From the NCBI GenBank assembly GCA_004211785.1, contig SHBX01000001.1, positions 310,001-374,000 of the forward strand: 64,000 nucleotides of DNA. The letters are read 5' to 3'. Every line of letters begins with the position of its first letter. Positions within the stretch are counted from its first letter, which is position 1. The stretch comes from Winogradskyella sp. Lineage in GTDB: Bacteria; Bacteroidota; Bacteroidia; Flavobacteriales; Flavobacteriaceae. A program made the position numbers and the translations under genes. Positions 44,573 to 54,800 of the stretch are shown here, piece after piece. Below the pieces are notes generated by a model. That model searched no databases. It saw only the letters and a list, made by a program, of their open reading frames with translations, and was not told where the DNA came from.

Positions 44573-45865
44573 ATGACAAATAATGATGTTGATATAGAAA
44601 TAAGAAGCGAAGACGTACAAGATATTCTTGAAACTGTACCTAATTGGATGATTAGATATGGCAATATGTTAGTTCTAGGGCTAATCATTATGCTACTATC
44701 TATATCATGGTTTGTGAAATACCCAGATGTACTATCTACACAAGCTGTAATAACTTCAGAATTGCCTCCTCAAAAAACATTTGCACAGATTACAGGTAAA
44801 ATAGATACTATTTTAACGAAAGATAGTCAGTCAATAAAAAAAGGAGATGTGCTTTCTGTATTAGAAAATACAGCCAATTTTCAACATGTGCAATTACTAA
44901 AGTCAATAGTAGATACTATAAAACTTAACAACAAGAGTTTTACATTTCCATTAGAAGAACTTCCTTTATTATTTTTAGGTGAAATTGATACAGAATTTGC
45001 ACTTTTTGAAAATAGTTATATACAATACCAATTAAATAAAAAACTCAAACCTTTTTCTAATGAACAAAGTGGGAATAGCTTTTCAAAAGCTCAATTATAT
45101 GCACGATTAAAAACACTGGAAACTCAAAAGAAAATCAATCAATCAGAACTAACTTTTCAGAAAAAAGAATTGGAAAGGCAGCAGCATTTATTTGATAAAG
45201 GCGTTATTGCCAAACAAACATTAGAATCTAAAGAGATAAATTATCTACAGGCAAAACGAAACTTCGCAAATATGGATGCTTCAATATCTCAAACAAGAGA
45301 AGCTATTAGCAATACTAAAACAAACGAAATTAGCACATCAATAAATCAGACTAAAGAAGAGATAAGCTTACTTAAAAATGTTTTTCAATCGTATAATCAG
45401 CTTAAAAGAGCTATAATAAATTGGGAAAGGACATATGCTATAGTTTCAGATATTAATGGTAAAGTTGCTTTTTCAAAACTATGGACAGAAAATCAGATTG
45501 TAAATCAAGGAGATTTACTGTTTACAATTATTCCAGAAAAGAATTCTAAATTTATTGCAAAGCTAAAAACACCTGCGCAAAACTCAGGTAAAATTAGCGA
45601 AGGGCAAACTGTTAATATAAAACTTGAGAATTATCCAGAAACAGAGTTTGGTTCTTTAAAAGGTAGAATTAAATCCATATCGCTTCTACCAGATGAAGAT
45701 GGATTTTATCTTGTTACAGTCTTATTACCAAAAACACTAATAACGTCATATAAAAAAGAAATTCCATTTAGATACGAAATGCGAGGTTCAGCAGAAATAA
45801 TAACTGAAGATTTGAGATTAATTGAACGTTTTTTTTATCAATTTAAACAGATAATAAAACGATAA
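44573..45865 (+). CDS. HlyD-family periplasmic adaptor
   Basis: The 430-residue adaptor links the ABC exporter to the outer membrane. It has a short cytoplasmic start, one membrane helix (about 33-52, MLVLGLIIMLLSISWFVKYP), a first lipoyl/barrel segment (AQITGKIDTILTKDSQSIKK), and a long coiled-coil hairpin (about 165-290). The second half contains INGKVAFSKLWTENQIVNQGDLLFTIIPE and a C-terminal beta-barrel. It lies 2 nt after the exporter gene and is the last gene of the cassette. No outer-membrane TolC gene is present in this window. Confidence 0.93.
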   Translation: MTNNDVDIEIRSEDVQDILETVPNWMIRYGNMLVLGLIIMLLSISWFVKYPDVLSTQAVITSELPPQKTFAQITGKIDTILTKDSQSIKKGDVLSVLENTANFQHVQLLKSIVDTIKLNNKSFTFPLEELPLLFLGEIDTEFALFENSYIQYQLNKKLKPFSNEQSGNSFSKAQLYARLKTLETQKKINQSELTFQKKELERQQHLFDKGVIAKQTLESKEINYLQAKRNFANMDASISQTREAISNTKTNEISTSINQTKEEISLLKNVFQSYNQLKRAIINWERTYAIVSDINGKVAFSKLWTENQIVNQGDLLFTIIPEKNSKFIAKLKTPAQNSGKISEGQTVNIKLENYPETEFGSLKGRIKSISLLPDEDGFYLVTVLLPKTLITSYKKEIPFRYEMRGSAEIITEDLRLIERFFYQFKQIIKR

Positions 45866-45885
45866 AATTATTAAGCACCAATCCT

Positions 45886-45893
45886 TATCTTTG
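45886..45893 (+). promoter_or_regulatory. Possible -7 element for maeB
   Basis: TATCTTTG matches TAnnTTTG and ends 23 nt before the maeB ATG. The -33 region has no clear TTG. Confidence 0.45.
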
Positions 45894-45916
45894 TCGCTTA
45901 ATTTAGTTTATAAATT

Positions 45917-48202
45917 ATGAGCAAGGAAAGTAAAAGACGCGAAGCATTAGTATATCATGCCAAGCCAACTCCAGGTAAAATAAAAGTTGTACCAACAAAA
46001 AAATACGCCTCACAGCGTGACTTATCTTTAGCATACTCTCCAGGTGTTGCTGAGCCCTGTTTAGAAATAGATAGAGACAAAGAAAACGTCTATAAGTATA
46101 CCACCAAAGGGAACTTAGTAGCCGTAATCTCTAATGGAACAGCGGTTTTAGGTTTAGGAAATATTGGACCTGAAGCCTCTAAGCCTGTTATGGAAGGTAA
46201 AGGTTTACTTTTTAAAATATTTGCTGATATTGATGTTTTTGACATTGAAGTTGATACTGAAAATGTAGATGAGTTTATAGAAACAGTAAAGAATATTGCA
46301 CCAACATTTGGGGGCATTAATCTTGAAGATATAAAAGCACCAGAGGCTTTTGAAATTGAACGTCGCCTAAAGGAAGAGTTAGATATTCCTGTAATGCATG
46401 ATGATCAGCACGGAACTGCAATAATTTCTGCTGCCGCATTATTGAACGCTCTAGAACTTGCAGAAAAAGACATAAAAGAAGTTAAAATTGTAGTCAGTGG
46501 CGCAGGTGCTGCAGCCATCTCATGTACAAGGTTATACCAAGCATTTGGTGCTAAACGTGATAATATTGTCATGTTAGATAGCAAAGGCGTTATCCGAAAT
46601 GATAGAGATAATCTGACCAGTCAAAAAGCCGAGTTTGCTACTGATAGAAAGATTGATACTTTAGATGAGGCTATGGTAGATGCAGATGTGTTTGTTGGGC
46701 TTTCTATGGCAGATATTGTAACGCCAGATATGCTTAAGGTAATGGCAGCAAATCCAATTGTGTTTGCAATGGCAAATCCAAATCCAGAGATTGGTTATCA
46801 ATTGGCATTAGACACAAGAGATGATATCATTATGGCTACAGGTCGTAGTGATCATCCTAACCAGGTAAATAATGTTCTTGGGTTTCCGTTTATTTTTAGA
46901 GGTGCATTAGATGTAAGGGCGACAAAAATTAATGAAGCCATGAAAATGGCAGCAGTTAAAGCCTTGTCTAGATTAGCTAAAGAACCTGTTCCTGAACAGG
47001 TAAATATTGCTTATGGAGAAACACGTCTGACATTTGGAAAAGACTATATTATTCCTAAGCCGTTTGACCCAAGATTAATAGCAGAAGTTCCGCCAGCTGT
47101 TGCAAAAGCAGCTATGGAAAGCGGCGTAGCCAAAGAACCAATTGAAGATTGGGAAAAATATCAGAATAGTTTATTAGAACGTTTAGGCTCAGATAATAAG
47201 TTAGTTCGTTTGTTACTAAATCGTGCCAGAACAAACCCCAAGCGAGTTGTATTTGCAGAAGCAGACCAATTAGATGTTTTAAAAGCTGCTCAAATTGTTT
47301 ATGAAGAAGGTGTGGCAATTCCTATTTTATTAGGTCGAAGTGATGCTATTGCAGAACTAATGGAAGAGATTGAATTCGATGCTGATGTGCTTATCATTGA
47401 CCCAAAATCTGATGAAGAGTTAAAGCGCAAGAATACTTATGCAGAAGCCTATTGGAAACAACATCAACGTAACGGAGTTACTAAGTATTCAGCAGAAAAG
47501 GTGATGCGAGAACGTAATTATTTTGCGGCAATGATGGTTAATGAAGGTGATGCAGACGCATTAATTTCTGGTTATTCTCGAAGTTATCCTAGTGTTGTAA
47601 AACCAATGTTAGAGCTTATAGGGATGTCTAAAGGTGTATCTCGTATAGCAACAACAAATGTTATGATGACACAAAGAGGGCCAATGTTTTTGAGTGATAC
47701 TGCGATTAATATAAATCCTTCTTCTAAGGATTTAGCTAAAATTACTCAAATGACATCTAATGCAGCCAAAATGTTTGGCATAGAGCCAGTTATGGCAATG
47801 ATATCGTATTCAAACTTTGGTTCTTCAGAGAATCAAACAGCAGAAAAAGTAAGAGATGCTGTAGAGTATCTTCACAGAACTTACCCAGACATGATTGTAG
47901 ATGGAGAGCTACAAGCAGATTTTGCTTTAAATTCTGAAATGCTTCAGGCTACTTTTCCATTTTCAAAATTAGCTGGTCGTAAAGTCAACACGCTTATTTT
48001 TCCAAATTTAGAATCTGCGAATATTACATATAAGATGCTAAAAGAGCTTAATAAGGCAGAGTCGATTGGACCAATAATGATGGGACTAAGAAAGCCAGCT
48101 CACATCCTTCAACTAGACGCAAGTGTAGATGAAATTGTAAATATGACTGCAATTGCAGTTATAGATGCACAAGAACGTGAAAAACGTAAGCTTAAAAAGT
48201 AA
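45917..48202 (+). CDS. maeB: NADP-dependent malic enzyme with phosphotransacetylase-like domain
   Basis: The enzyme converts malate to pyruvate, CO2 and NADPH, feeding gluconeogenesis and lipid synthesis. The 761-residue product has the malic enzyme N-terminal domain (SPGVAEPCLEI, GTAVLGLGNIGPEASKPVMEGK) and the dinucleotide-binding domain (VVSGAGAAAIS). A C-terminal phosphate acetyltransferase-like domain spans about residues 430-761; in MaeB proteins it senses acetyl-CoA. Length is typical. It restarts the conserved flavobacterial block after the peptide cassette and lies upstream of ruvA. Confidence 0.97.
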   Translation: MSKESKRREALVYHAKPTPGKIKVVPTKKYASQRDLSLAYSPGVAEPCLEIDRDKENVYKYTTKGNLVAVISNGTAVLGLGNIGPEASKPVMEGKGLLFKIFADIDVFDIEVDTENVDEFIETVKNIAPTFGGINLEDIKAPEAFEIERRLKEELDIPVMHDDQHGTAIISAAALLNALELAEKDIKEVKIVVSGAGAAAISCTRLYQAFGAKRDNIVMLDSKGVIRNDRDNLTSQKAEFATDRKIDTLDEAMVDADVFVGLSMADIVTPDMLKVMAANPIVFAMANPNPEIGYQLALDTRDDIIMATGRSDHPNQVNNVLGFPFIFRGALDVRATKINEAMKMAAVKALSRLAKEPVPEQVNIAYGETRLTFGKDYIIPKPFDPRLIAEVPPAVAKAAMESGVAKEPIEDWEKYQNSLLERLGSDNKLVRLLLNRARTNPKRVVFAEADQLDVLKAAQIVYEEGVAIPILLGRSDAIAELMEEIEFDADVLIIDPKSDEELKRKNTYAEAYWKQHQRNGVTKYSAEKVMRERNYFAAMMVNEGDADALISGYSRSYPSVVKPMLELIGMSKGVSRIATTNVMMTQRGPMFLSDTAININPSSKDLAKITQMTSNAAKMFGIEPVMAMISYSNFGSSENQTAEKVRDAVEYLHRTYPDMIVDGELQADFALNSEMLQATFPFSKLAGRKVNTLIFPNLESANITYKMLKELNKAESIGPIMMGLRKPAHILQLDASVDEIVNMTAIAVIDAQEREKRKLKK

Positions 48203-48246
48203 GTGTATTCCTCTTTTTTAAGGCTTTTTAGTCTCAATAATTTTAT

Positions 48247-48254
48247 TACATTTG
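48247..48254 (+). promoter_or_regulatory. Possible -7 element for ruvA
   Basis: TACATTTG matches TAnnTTTG and ends 24 nt before the ruvA ATG. The -33 region is weak. Confidence 0.45.
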
Positions 48255-48278
48255 AGGCATTAACCTTTTTTTAACTAC

Positions 48279-48860
48279 ATGATTACACACATAGAGGGAA
48301 AGCTTGTTGAGAAGAATCCAACAGATGTAGTTATTGACTGTAATGGTGTTGGCTATTTGCTTAACATTTCATTACATACTTTTGGACAAATTCCTGACAA
48401 AGAACATCTAAGACTATACGCATATCTTCAGGTTAAAGAAGACGCACATACGCTGTATGGTTTCTCATCAAAGACAGAGCGAGAAATCTTTAAATTATTG
48501 ATTTCTGTAAGTGGCGTAGGTGCAAGTACTGCTCGCACCATGTTATCGTCTCTAAACCCAGAGCAAGTTAAGGATGCCATTGCTTCTGCTGATGTAGGTT
48601 TAATTCAGTCTGTAAAAGGAATTGGAGCTAAAACTGCTCAACGTGTAATCTTAGATTTAAAAGATAAAGTGTTAAAGGTATACGGAATTGATGAAGTTTC
48701 CGTAACGCAAAGCAATACTAACAAAAGTGAAGCGTTATCTGCTTTAGAGGTTTTAGGATTCAATAAAAAACAATCCGAAAAAGTTATTGATAAACTTATA
48801 TCTCAGCAACCAGATGCCAATGTTGAAACATTAATCAAAGACGCTTTAAAAAACTTATAA
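48279..48860 (+). CDS. ruvA: Holliday junction DNA-binding protein RuvA
   Basis: RuvA holds the four-way junction and guides the RuvB motors. The 193-residue protein has the N-terminal OB fold (MITHIEGKLVEKNPTDVVID), two helix-hairpin-helix motifs (LISVSGVGASTARTML and SVKGIGAKTAQRVILDLKDK) and a C-terminal three-helix domain that contacts RuvB (SEALSALEVLGFNKKQSEKV). Length is typical. The sprA gene starts 5 nt after its stop. Confidence 0.97.
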   Translation: MITHIEGKLVEKNPTDVVIDCNGVGYLLNISLHTFGQIPDKEHLRLYAYLQVKEDAHTLYGFSSKTEREIFKLLISVSGVGASTARTMLSSLNPEQVKDAIASADVGLIQSVKGIGAKTAQRVILDLKDKVLKVYGIDEVSVTQSNTNKSEALSALEVLGFNKKQSEKVIDKLISQQPDANVETLIKDALKNL

Positions 48861-48865
48861 TTCTT

Positions 48866-51800
48866 TTGAATACAACCAATACTAATAATCCCTTCTTTTT
48901 AGTCAAATTAAAATGGTGCCTATCTATAATAGGCATGTTATGTTTTACTGTGGTTTTTGCTCAGACGACTCCAACGCCTCAAGATTCGACTAAGACAACA
49001 TTTGCATACGGAGATATTAAGTTGCCAAAAGTTGGAAGTATACAAGCATTATATACTTACGACCCAATTTTAGATAGATACATCTACAATGAAAAAATTG
49101 GAAAATTCAATATCAATTACCCATTAATTTTGACACCTGCTCAATTTCAAAAGTTAGTGCAGAGAGAAAAACTTAATGCGTATTACAAAGAAAAAATAGA
49201 CGCAACCTCTGGGCAGAAAGAAGGTGCTGAAGATGCTCAGAAAAATTTGCTACCAGACTTTTATGTAAATTCAGAATTTTTTGAAAGCATTTTTGGAGGA
49301 GATAAAATCTCTGTAATACCTCAAGGTTCTGTTGATGTAGATTTAGGAATTTTATTCTCACAACAAGATAATCCGACGTTTACGCCTCGAAATAGAAGTA
49401 ATTTCACTTTCGATTTTGACCAGCGTATTAGTATGAGTTTAACAGGTACCGTAGGTACTCGTCTTCAAGTAAATGCTCAATACGATACAGAACGTACGTT
49501 TGATTTTCAGAACTTAGTAAAATTAGAATACACACCTACAGAAGATGATATTATTCAAAAGATTGAAGTAGGTAATGTAAATATGCCACTTAACAGTTCC
49601 TTAATTACTGGTGCTCAAAGTTTATTTGGTGTAAAAACACAATTACAGTTTGGTAAAACTAGAGTAACAGCTGTGTTTTCTGAGCAACAGTCAGAATCCC
49701 GTTCAGTAACATCCCAAGGAGGAGGAACCCTTGAAGAATTCGAATTTTTTGCACGTGATTATGATGAAAATCGTCACTTTTTCTTAGCACAATATTTTGA
49801 GCAGGATTATGATAGGGCAATGAATACCTATCCGTATATAAACAATAATATTCAGATTACCAGAATTGAAGTTTGGGTAACAAATAGAAATAATCAAACC
49901 CAAAATGTGCGTAATGTTGTCGCTTTTCAAGATTTAGGAGAAGCAGAACGTATAGGTCTTGATACAACACCTCCTGGTTTTGTAAATGTACCAACAACGA
50001 GCTTCCCAGATAACGGTAATAATGACTTTGACCCTACTAATATTGGTGGTCCAGGTTCTCAGCTTAATGATAATGTGCGAGACATTACTAATGTGCAAAG
50101 TGGTATTGGGGTTCAGGTAAACGAAGGTTTTGATTATGGAATTTTAGAGAGTGCTCGTAAACTTAATCAAGGGCAGGATTATCAATTAAATACACAGTTA
50201 GGATATATATCCTTGAATCAACGTTTATTAAATGATGAAGTCTTAGCAGTAGCATTTCAGTATACCGTTGGAGGCGAAGTGTTCCAAGTTGGTGAATTTG
50301 CCAATGACGGCGTAGATGCTACCGATGTTACGGTTAACCCTGGTAATAATAACCAGATTGTAAACAACCAGAGCTTAGTACTTAAGATGTTAAAGAGTGC
50401 TGTGACTGCTGTTGAAGAACCAATTTGGGATTTAATGATGAAAAACATCTATGATACTGGTGCTTTTCAATTATCACAAGAAGATTTTAGGTTGAATGTC
50501 TTTTACACAGAAGCTTCACCATTAAACTATATTACGCCAGCTGAAGTTAATGGCGTACCTGTACCATTTCCTCAGTTATATGACAATAATACATCAACAC
50601 CTACTGATGATACAGAAATTGAAGAAACACCTTTAATACGATTGTTTCATGTAGATCGCTTGAATTTTAATAACGATCCGCAAGAAGGTGGTGATGGTTT
50701 CTTTGATTTTGTGCCAGGGCAAACAGTATTGGTTCAAAATGGAAAAATCATATTTACCAAGGTACAACCCTTTGGTAATTATCTTTTTAATGTATTAGAT
50801 GACCCATTAAATCCTGGTGATTATGATGATGATATCTATCCTAATGCCAATCAGGAGAAATATGTATACGATTTACTATATAAGACTACAAAAACACAAG
50901 CTTTAGATGAATCTGAAAAGAATAAATTTCAGATAAAAGGACGTTTCAAAAGTAGCGGCGGCGGCGGAATACCTATCCCGTTTAATGCAGCTAGAGGTTC
51001 TGTTAGAGTTACTGCTAATGGACAATTATTAGTTGAAGGTGTAGATTATGTTGTAAACTATGCTGCCGGACGTGTGGAGATTTTAGACGAAGCCTTAAAA
51101 GCATCTAATACACCAATAAACGTAGATGTAGAAAACAATGCACTATTTGGTCAGCAAACAAGGCGTTTTACAGGTGTTAATGTTGAGCATCAGTTTAATG
51201 AAAACTTTTTATTAGGTGCTACACTTTTAAATTTAAATGAGCGTCCAATTACCCAGAAAGCTAATTTTGACTCAGAGCCAATAAATAACACTATTTTTGG
51301 TATCAACGGAAACTTTGCCACTGAGGTGCCTTTCTTCACAAGATTGGTAAACAAATTACCTAATATAGATACAGATGTGCCTTCTAACTTTTCGGTTAGA
51401 GGAGAGTTTGCTTATCTCGCTCCAGGTGCTCCAAAAGGTACAGATTTTGGCGGAGAAGCAACTGCATATATTGATGATTTTGAAGGCACACAAGGTAATA
51501 TAGACTTACTATCACCATTGTCTTGGACCCTATCTAGTAGACCTAGAGAATTAGGACGAATTTATGCTCAAGGTGGTGAGGATGATCCTGGTATACAAAA
51601 TGGTTTTGATCGCGCATTCTTAAACTGGTATACCATTGACCCTATATTTTATGGACCACAACGTCCAAGTGAAATTACAGATGATGATGTTTCTGATTTG
51701 TATACCAGACGCGTTTTTATTAGAGAAATTTTCCCAGAAATTGATTTAGTACAAGGACAGCAAGCTGTTATAAATACATTAGATTTAGTTTACTATCCTA

Positions 51801-54800
51801 CAGAACGTGGGCCATATAATTTTGACCCATCAGCAGCCAACGGGCAAGCGCTAAATCCAAATGATAGTTGGGCGGGAATTACCAGACAGATAACATCTAC
51901 TGATTTTGAACAAGCCAATGTTGAGTATATTCAGTTTTGGGTTCAAGACCCATTCTTAGACAATCCAACTAATGCAGGTGGTAAACTAACTATTAATTTA
52001 GGTAATATTTCTGAAGATGTTTTAAAAGATGGAAAAAAGCAATTTGAAAATGGTCTCCCTGAAGATGGAAATATAGATTTTTTACAAAACATAAACTTGC
52101 AGACACCATATGCGGTGCCTCAAAATCAATCTTTAATTTATACGTTTGGGACAACAGGTCAAGAACGTATTAACCAAGATGTCGGTTATGATGGTTACGA
52201 CGATATCGAGGAGCAAGATGTTGTAGATTTCTTAGAACAGCAAACAGGACTGTCACTTGATTTTGGTACAGATCCATCTTTGGATAACTATGCTTACTTC
52301 CTAAATACTGATGGTAATATCTTTCAACGCTATAGACAATATAATGGATTTGAAGGAAATACACCGGATACATTTTCACAAACCAATAGAGGTAATACAA
52401 CACAGCCAGATGTGGAGGATGTCAATAGGGATAACACAATGAATACTATTGATAGTTATTTTGAATATGAAGTTGATATCACACCTGCATCTTTAAATGC
52501 TAATAACCCACAGATAAACGATATTAAAGTAGCACCAGTAACTTTACCAAATGGTAATACTAGAGATGTCACTTGGTATCAATTTAGAATGCCAATATCA
52601 GAGCCAACTAGAGCAGTTGGAGGTATCACAGATATTAGATCAGTGCGTTTTGCACGTTTGTATATGACAGATTTTGCAGAAAGTACAGTTATGCGTTTTG
52701 CAACTCTAGATTTAGTGCGTAGTGACTGGAGGCGTTTTACTCAGGATTTAGATAACAATCCTAATAACAACAGTGCTAATGCTGAGTTTAATGTAGCTAT
52801 TATTGGTATCCAAGAAAATGATGGGAATTATGTTATTCCTCCAGGTGTAAGACGTGAAGAGTTAAACAACAACAATAATGTTATCCGACAAAATGAGCAA
52901 TCCTTGGTTTTAGAAGCCTGTGATTTAGAGTTAAATGATTCAAGAGGTGTATTTAAAAATATCAGTTTAGATATGCGTCAGTACAAAAAAATGAGAATGT
53001 TTTTGCATGCTCAGTCTCAAGAAGCTCAACCATTAGATGATGGAGAATTGGTGGCATTTATAAGAATGGGGAATGATTTTACAGATAATTTTTATCAAGT
53101 GGAAATTCCATTAATTAATAGTGATTTAATACAAACTGGTAGTACATCTGTAGAGCGTCGTATTTGGCCAGAAGAAAATGAGATTAATATTCCTTTAGAG
53201 TTTTTACAAGAAATAAAATCTAGAGGTATATCGGACCAAACTCTTGCTAACGAAAACCCTACATATTATGATGTTATTGATGGTGTTTTAGGTGAAAATC
53301 CAGTACCAGAATTTCCTGGCACAGGTATAGATGATGGGATTAAAAATCAACGTGTAGCCATAAAAGGAAATCCTAATTTTGGTAATATTAGAGTGCTCAT
53401 GGTAGGTCTTAAGCATTCAGGTAAATTTAGAACACCAGCTTGTGGAGAAGTTTGGTTTAATGAGTTAAGAATGTCTGACCTAGAAAATGAAGGTGGTTGG
53501 GCAGCAGTAATGTCTATGGACACTAATTTTGCAGATTTTGCAACTATTAGTGCATCCGGGCAACGGAGTACAATTGGTTTTGGAGGTTTAGAGCAAAGCC
53601 CTAATGAGAGAAGTAGAGAAGACGTTATTGGTTACGATGTTGTTACTAATGTGCAGTTAGGACAATTATTACCAAAAAAATGGGGTATTAATTTGCCTTT
53701 AAATTATTCGCAAGGAGAAGAATTAATAACACCTCAGTTTGATGCATTTTATAACGATTTAACTTTAGAGTCTCGTGTTAATGCTGCGCAATCTGCTGAA
53801 GAAGCTCAGCAAATAGAACGCCAATCTGAAAACTATACCAAGCGTAGAAGTATAAACTTTATTGGTGTTAAAAAACAGAGAACTACAGATAAGCCGCAAC
53901 GATTCTATGATGTAGAAAACTTAACTTTTAATTATTCTAACAATAAAGTTGAGCATAGAGATTTTGAAATAGAACAATCGCTTCAGCAGAACATAAGAGC
54001 TGGAGTTAATTATGCTTATAGTTTTCAACCAAAGAAAATTGAGCCGTTTAAAAAGAACGATTCATTATTTACAGGTAGATATTGGAAAATTCTAAAAGAT
54101 TTTAATGTTAATCTATTACCAACAAGCTTTTCGATTAATACAGATATTAATAGAGATTTTAATAGTCAGAAATTTAGAGAAGTTGCACTTGTAGGTAACA
54201 ATATTGGTATTGAAGAAGTCTTTAGACGTAACTACACGTTCGATATGCAGTATGCCATCAACTATAATTTAACTGATGCATTAAGCTTAAATTTCACGGC
54301 CAGTAATAACAATATTGTCCGTAATTATTTTATAGATGACCGTCTAAACGGACGCCAAGATCCAGAGTTAGATGTTTGGGATGGTTTCTTTGATGTTGGT
54401 GACCCTAATATTCAAAATCAACAGCTTTTGGTTAATTACGAGTTGCCTCTAAATAAGATACCTATCTTAAGTTTCTTGCAATCTACGTATACTTATAATA
54501 GTGATTTTAGATGGCAAAAAGGGTCGGATTTAAATCTTAATTTCGAGCAGACAGATGCTAATAACAATGTTATCGGAACCTTTAATTTGGGTAATACGAT
54601 TCAAAATTCTAATACTCATACTTTAAATACAACGCTTAACATGGAGTCGTTGTACAAAGAATTAGGAATTAAAAAAGCAACAAACTCAAGACGTAATACT
54701 TCTGGTAGAACATCTGGAGGTAATAGAAATAATTCAACAAATAATACCCAAGCAAAAAAGAAAAGTGTAGGTAAACAAATAGGTAATACGTTTTTAAATT

